A DNA stretch of 64,000 bases from Adiantum capillus-veneris (Eukaryota; Streptophyta; Polypodiopsida; Polypodiales; Pteridaceae). Of the stretch, positions 37,752 to 48,481 are shown one piece after another (the first letter of the stretch is position 1; the number at the start of each line of letters is the position of its first letter). The notes beneath the pieces were generated by a model. The model had not been told where the DNA came from and searched no databases. It was given only the letters and a program-made list of their open reading frames with translations. Location: the NCBI GenBank assembly GCA_014529385.2, contig CM043944.1, positions 167,597,740 through 167,661,739 of the forward strand, in the 5' to 3' direction. Made by a program: the position numbers and the translations under genes.

Positions 37752-37782
<31 letters not shown>
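37689..37782. repeat. (GT)n and (GA)n microsatellites left of CACTA-2
   Basis: A GT run with GCGCGCGTGTGC interruptions is followed by a GA run. CACTA-2 starts 55 bases further on. Confidence 0.92.
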
Positions 37783-37783
<1 letters not shown>

Positions 37784-37837
37784 CATTGCGACGGCATCTT
37801 CCGTTGAGCATGGCGACAACGGATCCCTCTTCTTCGT

Positions 37838-38015
37838 CACTACAACACAACATGGAGATATCGACGCGCGTATATCAACGAACTTAGCGGGCGTCGCTAT
37901 ATGCGTCGATATAGGCGTCTCAATGAACGTCGATATACGCGTGGAAAGGCCTCGCTTCCCACGCGTGTATCGACGCCTATAGCGACGCGTATATCGACGC
38001 GTATAGCGACGGAAA
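37838..38015. repeat. 5' terminal and subterminal repeats of CACTA-2
   Basis: Motifs GCGTCGCTATA, GCGTCGATATA and complements occur about eight times, including an imperfect foldback around AAAGGCCTCGC (37949-37959) with arms of the GTCGATATACGCG type. Confidence 0.85.
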
Positions 38016-38119
38016 AAAAAATTGGGGAAAAAAAGCGAAACCCGCGAGCAGGGGCCATTTTCGCCGCGCTCTGCTCGAATATTGGCCTCCACCTGCTGCG
38101 CAGGTATTATGCCCCCCCC

Positions 38120-39300
<1,181 letters not shown>

Positions 39301-39538
39301 AAGAACCATGCAAGGCTTCTGAATCTTTCTCAAGTTGCTCATCCATCTCCACATTATCTTCTGGCTTGGACATGGAGGCCCCGTCCGGTTTACAATCAAG
39401 TAGAAAACTTTCATTGGGTTGAGAACTTCCATGGCTTGTGCTTTCATCAAGTGCGGAATTGGAAAGCTTTCTCTGACAAGCTACCTCGGAATGGAGGCGG
39501 GTGGATTCGTAGACAGAGAAGAAACTATGGAACTAAAA

Positions 39539-39716
39539 GAGGCAAAGGGGTTTTGTCTGCTACATGCATTGCCATGTACACCTGGGAGTGCACGTATGTG
39601 TCTACCCATATAGGATTTGACCAATAAAGACGAGATTTTGACCCGGTGGTCCTGATCTCCGTACACCTCTGGACCGAGGTGTACGGAGATTTGGCAAGAC
39701 TAGAGAATGCGAGGTA
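39539..39716 (+). promoter_or_regulatory. Conserved noncoding block with a perfect 15-bp hairpin (CACTA-2)
   Basis: The stem 39655-39669 pairs perfectly with 39676-39690 around the loop TGGACC. The block matches 6264-6446 of CACTA-1, including GACCAATAAAGACGAGATT and ACCCGGTGGT, and lies about 70 bases before the tnp2 start. Confidence 0.72.
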
Positions 39717-39783
39717 GTTTACATTGTGAGGAGTATATTATATATATATATATATATTAAAACAACATTCATAATCATTGTAG

Positions 39784-40724
39784 ATGGCAACGTCATCAAC
39801 TAACATGGAGGAAAAGATTGCATGCTCGTGCACGCTCTGCAAGTATCAAATCTTGCGCAAGCGTAGGATATGTAATGAGCATGTGCACAAGTACGGAGAG
39901 TTTGCTAGAGAAACTGTACAGAATCTGCGATACGACTCCTACGGAACGGGCATTGATTTCCACAACATAGCACCTACATCTGAGAGAGAGAGAAAAAAGA
40001 TTATGCGTGAAGGTCTGACCAATATAGAGCCACGGATGGAAGCAGAAAAGGGCTTACAGACAGAAGACGACGGCATGGAGGAGATGTTGGATGCCTTCTT
40101 CCAGACAAGCGAGGAGAATGCGAACGAAGCAGCACCAGAAGCCGTGCGCCTATCTCCTGAAGACATGTTAAGGAGTTGGCACGTCAACCAATCTATGAAG
40201 ACGCCAAAATATCTGCGCTTCGTACTTGTCTGGCGTTTTTGAATCTTCAGTCAGTGTACGGGTGGTCAGATGCAAGCGTCACTGCTTTGTTTAGGTACGT
40301 ATAATTTACAAAAGAGATTTTCCGATTGCAACGGTGATGTGCTCGGAGAGCTTTTTAATTTAATGTGGCTTAAACAGGTTATTGCGGGAGCAACTTCTCC
40401 TGACTGGAAATGAAATGCCCCCCTCTAGGCCAGACGCAAAGCAACTTCTGACCTCAGTTGGCTTGGACTACAACAAGATTCATGCATGTCCAAAAGATTG
40501 CATTCTTTTTCGCAATGAATTCGCAGATTGTTTGTCGTGTCCTACGTGCGGAGCAATGCGCTACAAACAAGATGCAGTTGGCGAGACAGTGCCAGCTAAA
40601 GTGTTGTGGCATTTTCCTATTATTCCTTAGTAGGATAAAAAGCATGTTTCGTTGTGGTTCCATTGCAAAGTTGATGCGGTGGCATTCTACGAATAGATCC
40701 ACTTGTCGAGGCCTAGGCCTGTAA
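39784..40724 (+). pseudogene. tnp2-type transposase, N-terminal remnant (CACTA-2)
   Basis: Exon 1 (39784-40294) starts MATSSTNMEEKIACSCTLCK with the N-terminal Cys-rich domain. A frameshift near 40185 leads into SALRTCLAFLNLQSVYGWSD. Exon 2 starts at 40378 at the same intron position as in CACTA-1 and has IHACPKDCILFRNEF and CPTCGAMRYK. It ends in stops near 40628; frame-shifted homology goes on to about 40700 (RIKSMFRCGSIAKL), then stops. The central transposase region and the DUF4218-like part present in CACTA-1 are missing, by deletion, so the copy cannot make a transposase. Confidence 0.9.
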
Positions 40725-40825
40725 GTGTTTGTGTGAAGACTTTGATTTAAAATTAAGCTTAAAGTTAATTTAAACAACTGTGTTCTGACGCTTTATTTTA
40801 CTTTCTTTGTGCAGGTTCATTTAGT

Positions 40826-41961
40826 ATGGCAGATGAGATTCCAGATCCCGCTTCCATCAGTGCAGATGCATTCGTGGGCTTCGTTACACGGATGACGCCT
40901 GCTCAGATGGAAGAGGCTTCTCAGTACTGGGTAGCCAGAGGCACGGGTACTACTCCTCCGGGCTTCACACCCGAGGGACCAACGCCTAGGAGGGGGACGC
41001 CTACGGGGTTTAGGACGCCTATGGGTACGACGCCTTCTTCTCCCATCACGGCCGCTTCGACACCTAGGGGTGGGGCAGAGGCGGGTACGTCCTCATCTAC
41101 GCAGCACAGGCGCACTCGCCGATCTCAGCAATCGTCAGGTGAAGGTGGTGGTTGCTGTGGAGGAGGGTCCACAGATGCTTCGACCCCTCCTCGCTCACGA
41201 CCCCCGTCTTACCCAGGCACACCTCTCGACACACCTCTTGGCACACCTCGGACACCTTGGGGGGCACACGATGCTAGTGCCTCCAAGCTCTATACTGTAA
41301 GGGGAGATGGTTTTGTTGAAATGGATAGAGTCGGCACTGAGATGCGACAATGGATTCGCCAGCTCGTGGAGCTACAGTTTTTCACCAACATTCTGACGTC
41401 TTGGGATCAGCAAGACAAGGAAAAAGTCACTTACATAGTGGAGACCATCCTGAGAGAGTACCAGCCTGCTCCGGGTTCTTCCATTGTTTCGGCGCGGTGG
41501 ATCAAGGGTGTTGCATGGGACACCATCAAACATCGACGAGATGCAGCTCGACAAGCTTTCAGGACTGGCTCGCCCAAGCCTTCGGGCATCCCACATGAGA
41601 TGTGGCTGCAGATCAGGGAGGATGAGCGGACAGCGGCCACGCGGTTCAGACAGCAGCGTGAGGCCACGCAGGTACGACAGATGACTAGGGGGACATCTCA
41701 TCTTGGTAGCGAAGGCTTCGACACCTTTCGCTATGAGTTTGTGCGTTTCTAATCCAATCTTAACTATGGCGTTTTTTAAAACGCGATGAATCATGTATTC
41801 TTATTACTTTGATTTTCGTATAAACGCAGAATCTTGCGATGCATCGAGCTCCATCACGCAAGGAGGAGTCAGATGGATATCGCAGAGGTATCTATAAAGT
41901 ACTGAATGATCTTGAAGCTTCAGGAGAGTCTGTAGACTGGGAGGCCTTACAGTCTCGCTGA
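40826..41961 (+). CDS. Second CACTA gene, PF03004-like, open in CACTA-2
   Basis: Exons 40826-41740 and 41830-41961 give about 348 residues with no interruption. It starts MADEIPDPASISADAFVGFV. A Thr/Pro/Gly-rich N-terminal half has repeated G(T/F)TP motifs, SGEGGGCCGGGSTDASTPP and SYPGTPLDTPLGTPRTPWG. The C-terminal half has ETILREYQPAPGSS, then a basic helix-rich part (RRDAARQAFRTGSPKPSGIP, EDERTAATRFRQQREATQVR) and HLGSEGFDTFRYEF, the PF03004-like ending. The short last exon ends SGESVDWEALQSR-stop. It likely binds the subterminal repeats; that role is inferred from En/Spm biology. Retention in a copy without transposase suggests it was active recently or is maintained. Confidence 0.82.
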
Positions 41962-42189
41962 TCGCTTGAGGTGAGACGTTAATATGTGTGAGTTGATTTA
42001 ATTAAGTCAGTATATGTGAAGTAATATCAATACTAATTTTGTGAGTTGTCCTATGTGCAGGTTGCGACGCCTAGCATTAGTGGACCAGATTTCATCTATA
42101 TGCTTTGTGAGACAGAGACATGCTTCTATGTCTCTTTTTTGTACAAACAGTTAGTGTTCAGACAGTTATTGTTTCCCTTATGGTTATGA

Positions 42190-42360
42190 TTATTGTCATT
42201 GTTATGGTTATGGTTATCTGCATTATGGTTTTAATCAAAGTGGTTATAGCCGGTTATGGTTTTAAGTTATGGTTATGCTTTTAAGTTATGGTTATGGTTC
42301 GTTATGGTTATGCTTTTAAGTTATGGTTATGCTTTTAAGTTATGGCTATGCTTTTCAATT
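42190..42360. repeat. TTATGGTTATG minisatellite in the CACTA-2 3' region
   Basis: Irregular tandem copies of TTATGGTTATG and TTTTAAGTTATGGTTATGC lie downstream of the second gene. Confidence 0.9.
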
Positions 42361-42530
42361 GGTACTGTTGTCTTTCATTGGCCTTAAATCTCATGTGAGA
42401 TCCTACATGGATAGCATGTAGGAGGCGTATACATGATATGTTTTTTTTTTAAAAGTTTATGTAAAAACAAAGGGAACTCTACCGAAATTTCTGCGCGTGG
42501 GAGCATGGTTGATATTTTGGTGCTGCTCGC

Positions 42531-42620
42531 TTTCTTGGGCAGGGGGCAGGAAGTCTGGCTGTGGCTGTGTCCATCTTTTAACTGGGCACAGGCCACGCTA
42601 CATGCCCTCTGCCCAAGAAA
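42531..42620. repeat. 3' foldback of CACTA-2
   Basis: TTTCTTGGGCAGGGGGCA (42531-42548) faces its near-perfect complement at 42603-42620 (17 of 18). It lies just inside the subterminal array, as does 11446-11474 in CACTA-1, and shares the GGGCAGGG/GGCAGGGC look. Confidence 0.82.
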
Positions 42621-42635
42621 AAATTTTTCTGCTAT

Positions 42636-42740
42636 GGTCGTCGCTATGCCCGTCGCTAATAGCGACTAGTTTCATAACGACGCGTATAGCGACGGGTTGC
42701 GTCGATATATGCGTCGATAACACCCATTTTTATTGTAGTG
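42636..42740. repeat. 3' subterminal and terminal repeats of CACTA-2
   Basis: About six copies of (C/G)GTCGCTA(T/A), CGACGCGTATAGCGACG and GCGTCGATATATGCGTCGAT precede the terminal TTGTAGTG. Confidence 0.85.
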
Positions 42741-42805
42741 CGTGGCGAGGAATCCTTCACGACGGCGAGCGTAGAGCAATGAGTGACACACCCTTACTCT
42801 CTTTG

Positions 42806-45800
42806 TGTAAGGTTTCCAGTTTCTGAAACCTAAAGATTGTATAAAGCTTAGTTCAACTGATATGATTATTGAAAAAAGCAATGTAGAATTGTGTGACCGT
42901 GGCAAATATTGGTATTTTTGAAATCTTAAGCACAGCAAACCCCAGGCTAGAAATTCAGAATCAAATTCTGATAAAATCTGGAAGAGTTACGGGCCCTGAA
43001 AGGTTACAATAGGAATTCAATTAGTTAAGTAAAATTGGATGGTTTCAGTAATTATTATTATCAAAGACTTTCTTATCCTAAGGTTCTAGAAATTATTGAT
43101 TTTTCTAATTTTCATCATTAAAAATCAATGAAAATTGTAAAAATTGATTCTAGAAGCTGAGGGGGGCTGTGTGGGGTAATGATGAACTTTCCCAGACTAG
43201 ATTTAGCAGCAGGGGACTTTTTTTTACCTGTAGGGCTGCTTGGGATGCAAGTTATTGCCATTTTGCAGCTTGTGAGTGCCCAGAAACCTATAAACATGAC
43301 CCTTGCTTCACAATTTCAACAGACTCAGAGCCTTGGCACACTCTCTCTCATCTAGAGAGACCGCTACGCAGAAATCACTAGAGATTAAGCTCTAGTTGAT
43401 TAATTTAAACGGTAATTAGCCTAATCCTTCTCAATTAGCAAGGCTAAATTAATCTATTTTCTTAATAAATTAAAGATTAGGCCTATGTATACTCATAAAT
43501 CCTCTTTTAATTAAACATTCTCTGTTGATTGTTGTAATTAAAGCTTGGGAATACTAAGCTAACTAATTATCCTATCATATTAGGACTGAAATTATCCAAA
43601 TTAACCATAAATTAATGGGAAATATATTAATTAAGTTTAGATAAGGATGAGGTAATTATCAAAGCTGTATTAGAGAGTCATTAAGCTAGGAAAATTATCT
43701 TATAATTTTTTGAGTAATTTTCATAATTAATTAGGTAGAATTACACTATTTTTAAGAGAAAATTAAAAGGGAAAATTAATCACTACATGTTAGGAAACCC
43801 ATGATAATTATGTCAAGCTAAGATAATTAATTTATGTAATTACTTTAGCAAAAATACTATAGTTTTTATGACAAATTAAAAGGGAAAAATTAGTAAATTG
43901 ATTCAAATTGCTTTGAGGTATTTATCTTATCCCAGTAAAATTACATTATTTTTAGGTAAAAATAAAAGGGGGAATATAGTAAATTAATCCAAAAGCCTTT
44001 GATATAAATGCCAGAGGTAGAATACACCTTGAGGAATCCATAGTAAATACCCCAACCTCAGATAAATAGTTTAGGTATTTATCTTCAATAAAAGTAACCG
44101 ATTTGCGAATAGAATAATGAAAGAAAATTAGTAAATGAATTTATTTAATTAACAAATAAATATTTGAGGTCCAAAATCACTATTAGAGGACGGAAAAATT
44201 CCCTCAGCATAAATGGTTAGTATAACAAATTACTATCAATATAATTTTGCCTAAATTAGACCATAAGTATAAGAGGGAAAGGTTATAAATCAAATTTATG
44301 AAAATTCCTAAAGATAGAACATATTCAATTACAATTTAGGGTGAGTAATCCATTAGCCGATAGAAATTTATAATTTACTAAAGCTAAAATGGAATATAGA
44401 ATAAGGATAAACCTAGTTAAAGGGCTTCCCAAATTAAATGGTAATTATGGAAAAATTACTTATAGAATAAATAAGTTACAAGAGGAATATCTCATCATAT
44501 TAACTATTAAAGATACCTACTTACTCCAAAAATCCTTCTTTTTGGGTAAAAAAGAGAAAAGAAGATTATTCAATTAAACTTCTAATCGATTAAGTTTTTT
44601 AATAAGTCTGCCCACATGGCTCCAAAGAGAACCAGGGGAAATCCTCTTACTGAGTAAGAGGATGCTAGCAACAAGCGAAACAAGGCCACTAATGACCATG
44701 AGGCTGGGCCTAGCCATCCGCCGATCCATAGGCCGATGGAAAAATTCTACGGACTCCCGCCCAGCAGCACATAGACGAGTAGTCCCAGGTGGATTTCTAT
44801 TTTGTTCATTTAAAATCTTTTAAAGTTCATTTTTAAGTTAGCATTGCATACGTAAGGTTAAGAAGGATAAACTGACTGAAAACGGAAGGTAACATCCAAC
44901 GTGCATTTGTTTATAATGTAGGAAAGAATTGTTTGGGTTGAAACTGATTGAAATAGGAAAGATATGATTGATCATCCTTGAGACAGCTTGTCTCAAGACA
45001 CCTCCGACTCCTTGGTATATTTTGATGATAATGATTGGCTTTCTAGCCACGAATAAGTCGGTTACCCCCATGAACGATGATTTTCTACTCTGTGTCATGT
45101 CTTGATATTTCGACATAAGTTAGGATAACGTTTTTTATCCTAGGGGAGCCGCCCGGTTATATGGGCAACTGGTTTGGTGTATGGGCACCCGGAACCTTGG
45201 GTGGGGGTTTTATCCACTCCGGATTGTGAATAAGGAATAGGTGCCATTTTTTCACCCTTAGGTGATCTTGAGACAAGAAGAGTACTGGTCACGGTTATTA
45301 TGGACAATGTTTTGGTTGACAGTACCCTGTCTTAAGTTTAAAGATGTTTGTTTGCTAAAAGAATGTTTTCAATACTGTTTTCAAGGGCTGTTTTACTAAA
45401 ATCTTGTTATGAAGGATAAAAAGAATCATTATTTTAATTGTGATAAGAACGTGGTAGTAATTAAATAACAAAAGAATCATGTGTGAGTGCGGGTGATAAG
45501 TGGGGATTGACTAAGGTTGTCAATCATGGACGAGTGGACCTGATTAGTCAGGTAACTATCCATCCCTTCGCACTAAAACGTTTAGAAAACTTCTTCACTT
45601 GAAAGAGGAGTCCACCAACGGATGTGCCCTCACATCTGTTAGGGGGAAAAAAGTGTTGGTTGAGGATACCTTAGCCCAATTGTGGCAATTATAGGGCCGA
45701 AATAGTTTTTTGGACTTTTAATACGTTGTCCCGTTTCCGCTACGAGACAGGACTAGGTCTTCTTCTAAGGGTATGGACCCAAACCATTGTCAATGGTAAA

Positions 45801-45909
45801 GGTCTATTCCTTGGATTTTTCTTGTTTAGAGACTTTGATTTTTATCAGACCTAGAGACTTGTCAAGGATCCCATCCCAATCTTGGTATTGGTGGGTTGGG
45901 GACCTCACA
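42806..45909 (+). repeat. 5' LTR (3,104 bp) of the gag-only element
   Basis: It starts TGTAAGG and ends CCTCACA, matching the right LTR across most of its length. The first third is AT-rich with degenerate repeats (TAATTAATTTA, ACAAATTAAAAGGGAAAAATT). The last third has a conserved TATGGGCA...TATGGGCACCCGGAACCTTG segment. Small reading frames shared with the other LTR (for example 44389-44577) follow from LTR identity and were not called genes. Confidence 0.94.
44616..44787 (+). other. Possible first gag exon inside the LTR
   Basis: An ATG at 44616 opens MAPKRTRGNPLTE before a TAA in this copy; the right-LTR copy (ATG at 50003) reads on for about 45 codons to an in-frame TAG. Each LTR has its own single stop at a different codon. 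The sequence is hydrophilic and resembles starts of plant gypsy Gag proteins. AG|GTGGATTTC just after it could be a splice donor joining to exons in the internal region. Confidence 0.4.
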
Positions 45910-45911
45910 AG

Positions 45912-45924
45912 TGGTATCAGAGCC
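45912..45924 (+). promoter_or_regulatory. Primer-binding site (initiator tRNA-Met)
   Basis: TGGTATCAGAGCC, two bases after the LTR, is the standard plant initiator-tRNA-Met primer site. Confidence 0.95.
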
Positions 45925-46066
45925 TATGTTAATTAAAGTCTTGGACCTAGGGAAAAGTTAATTAGGCGTTAGGTTGAAATACGTGATCTTTGACAAGTTC
46001 AATTAAATTCGTATTTAATTGAAGAGAGGGAGTGGAAGGAAGAGAGAGAATTATCCCCATCTTTGC

Positions 46067-46536
46067 AGGAAAATTTCCTTCAGGCCTACTTCAAATTCCT
46101 GGATTTCAACAGTAGGTTTATGAGGGCTTGCCTATCCCGAGACTATTCAATGCGAAAAAGCGTGATGAAATGGCTAGATAATAGATTTTCTCCTTCCACT
46201 TGGAGAATCAAGTGTTCAGGATCTGGTGGAATTTTCTTCATTGATGCAGGAGAATTAGAAGGTTTAGAACTAAATATGAAGAAACTCAAATGGGCCGAAG
46301 ATCTTCAAGTGATTGAAGTATACTTTTTCGTTGGGACGAAGAATTCAGAAGAAACCCTTTTAATAGATGATGTCCAAGTATCACAAAATCAGTGGGTGTT
46401 TGATCAGGTGTCTAAAGTAATCTACCCAGGTAGAATTAGGCCCATAGGAGTAGGCCCTAGTTTTAGTGGACCAAAAGATGTTGTATATTTTGATCCTATC
46501 TCTGATCCACCCAAAGTCCTCAAGATTTTAGTATAG
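46067..46536 (+). CDS. Unrecognised open exon upstream of gag (about 156 residues)
   Basis: The stretch is open from the acceptor-like CTTTGCAG|GAAAA (46059-46066) to the TAG at 46534-46536. The first ATG in frame is at about 46120. It encodes LQAYFKFLDFNSRFMRACLS, KWLDNRFSPSTWRIKCSGSG, LKWAEDLQVIEVYFFVGTKN and YPGRIRPIGVGPSFSGPKDV. It looks like a compact folded domain. No family was recognised. It may be an extra Gag N-terminal domain, joined by splicing to the LTR exon, or a captured host exon. Confidence 0.5.
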
Positions 46537-46747
46537 GACTATCATCATCTTTGTGCATAGTAGGATCTTCATAAACTGTATTAACTTTTGTACATACTAT
46601 GGTTCTCATGCGTATGCTATAAGTAGTTTTGTTTATGGTTTGGCAATTGTCTTCATCCTATGTGCAAAAGTCTTGAATAGGAGATAAGTTAAAAGTATAA
46701 GTAAGAAAGATTTCATATGGTACTAAATTCCACTAATTCAACCTCAG

Positions 46748-47618
46748 GGAAATACTCGCAGAAATAGCCTTTACACTGTTAGTCAAGAGAAAAAATTACT
46801 ACTAAAGCAAGTTCAACTCCCTACTTTCAAAGGAGAGGGATCCAATTTAGAGCGAGATACCGAAGCATGGTTAGATGCTATGGATGACTATTTCAAAGCT
46901 GCAGGAACTGCTCTAGAAAACCAAACAATGTTGGGTATGTTCCGTCTCAGTGGAGATGCCAAACTTTGGTGGAAGCAACACTGCAGAGATAATCCCACGA
47001 GTAGTCCATCTTGGGAGAAAATGAAGCAGGCAATCAAAAAACGTTATCTCCCTCCTGCACATCAGGTTATCAAGATGAACAAGTTCTTTGGTCTACGCTA
47101 GCTAGGACTTTTGTTAGAGGAGTACTACACCAATTTTGTATCTTTACGACGCTATCCTCCTGAGATGACCATGGAGCAACAAATTGCCCATTTCTGTCAA
47201 GGCCTCAACAAACCCCTGAGTACACGTCTCGAAGCCATGAGGCCTACATCAATACAGGATGCCCTTCTCAGGACTAAGCCTCTTGGAGCCGAAGGAACCA
47301 ACTCCATAAGGAACTATAATGGATTTAATAACTTTAGGGGAAGAGCCAGGGGAACTTTCAACCAAGGATACCAACAACGTGGACTAGCTGCAGTAGTAAA
47401 CCTGGAGCAGACCTTCCCAAACGTTAGGTGCTATGGATGCAATCAAATGGGGCATTATAGAAATAACTTCCCTGAAGAGAAAAACCCTCGAACTACTGCT
47501 AGAGCCGTTCCTCAAAATCAAGGAAATAATGTATGAGGAGGTAGAAATGGAGGACGAGGTAGAGGAAGAGCAAGAGGGGCCAGATCTTATGCAATCATAG
47601 GAGAACCAACCCTATGAA
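46748..47618 (+). pseudogene. Retrotrans_gag-type Gag with damaged zinc knuckle
   Basis: The frame is open from an acceptor-like CAACCTCAG|GGAAAT (46747/46748). It encodes LPTFKGEGSNLERDTEAWLD, LSGDAKLWWKQHCRDN, SWEKMKQAIKKRYLPP and a TAG at 47099-47101, then EYYTNFVSLRRYPPEMTMEQ and the knuckle CYGCNQMGHYRNNF, whose last Cys is Phe. After a TGA (47534-47536; one step from CGA) an RGG-rich tail (GGRNGGRGRGRARGARSYA) ends at 47616-47618. Gag would form particles that package the RNA; this copy has two in-frame stops. Confidence 0.88.
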
Positions 47619-48481
47619 TAAAAAAGATAAAAGAGCCACTCGCTTGGCCATAGTTAGCAATCTTAAATCTTTGTAAACCACTATAAATTAATAATGTAAA
47701 AACTTGAGTTACTTATATATACATGATTTTCTTCTCCAAAATTACTTAATGAATCTAAAGTTAAGTTAGTATTCAATCAAGAAATTAAGGGTAGATCTAG
47801 CAAATGATAAAGAGGTTCTTGTTAGGAAGGAAAAATTCGAATCTTAGAAATGAGGTAGTTATCAAGAAACCAACTCACATTCTTGTGCACACGATAACCT
47901 TCCTTGGAAAATGACCTAGATATGAAAGTATTAAGGTACGAGACTAATAGGAAGCCGAAATGAACTCTTGGTATGATACTTCTTAAAACCCTTTACATAT
48001 TGTTGGTCAACCAGGTTAGAGCACAGAGGGGGTACCTCTGGTGCAATGGTTTGTGCCGAACGCAGATTTCTCAGAATGGCAAGAACACGACGAGCGCGTT
48101 CAGATTGGCAAAGCTGAAATACATGATACTTGTCGAACGTTGATTGCTCTGAATGGTCAGTTAGACCGAGCACGTTCATGTTGACAAGGTGGATATATGG
48201 ATCTTTTATGGAATTGATTTAACGTGGTTTTTGAGATGATACGAATAGTTGGTAAAGGTTTTTAAGATGGGCTCAACCCTAAGAGTTTCTTGAGGAAAAA
48301 TTGACTAGCAAGAAACTCCAACCAGAAACTAGAAAGAACTCTTAGAGTAATCAGTAACCTTTGGTAAAGTGGAAAGGTTATCCCTTCGAAGATGCCAATT
48401 GGGAGGATGAATTTCTCTTCTCAAAGATTTTTCCAATTTCGGTTGAGATGAGGGCATCTCAAATTCTTAAGTTGGGATGAT
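47619..48481. other. Noncoding 3' internal part with a 78-bp tandem repeat and polypurine tract
   Basis: No pol coding was found. Two diverged units starting CGAACG(C/T) at about 48057 and 48135 share CTCAGAATGGC/CTCTGAATGGT and CGCGTTCA/CACGTTCA. The purine-rich GTTGGGATGA (48471-48480) is the likely plus-strand primer. Confidence 0.65.

Noticed and set aside
44389-44577. 62-codon frame found in both LTRs (also 49776-49964), and a 92-codon minus frame (44838-45116, 50211-50489)
   Set aside because: Presence in both copies is expected from LTR identity; AT-rich, no domain, changes are not biased to silent sites.
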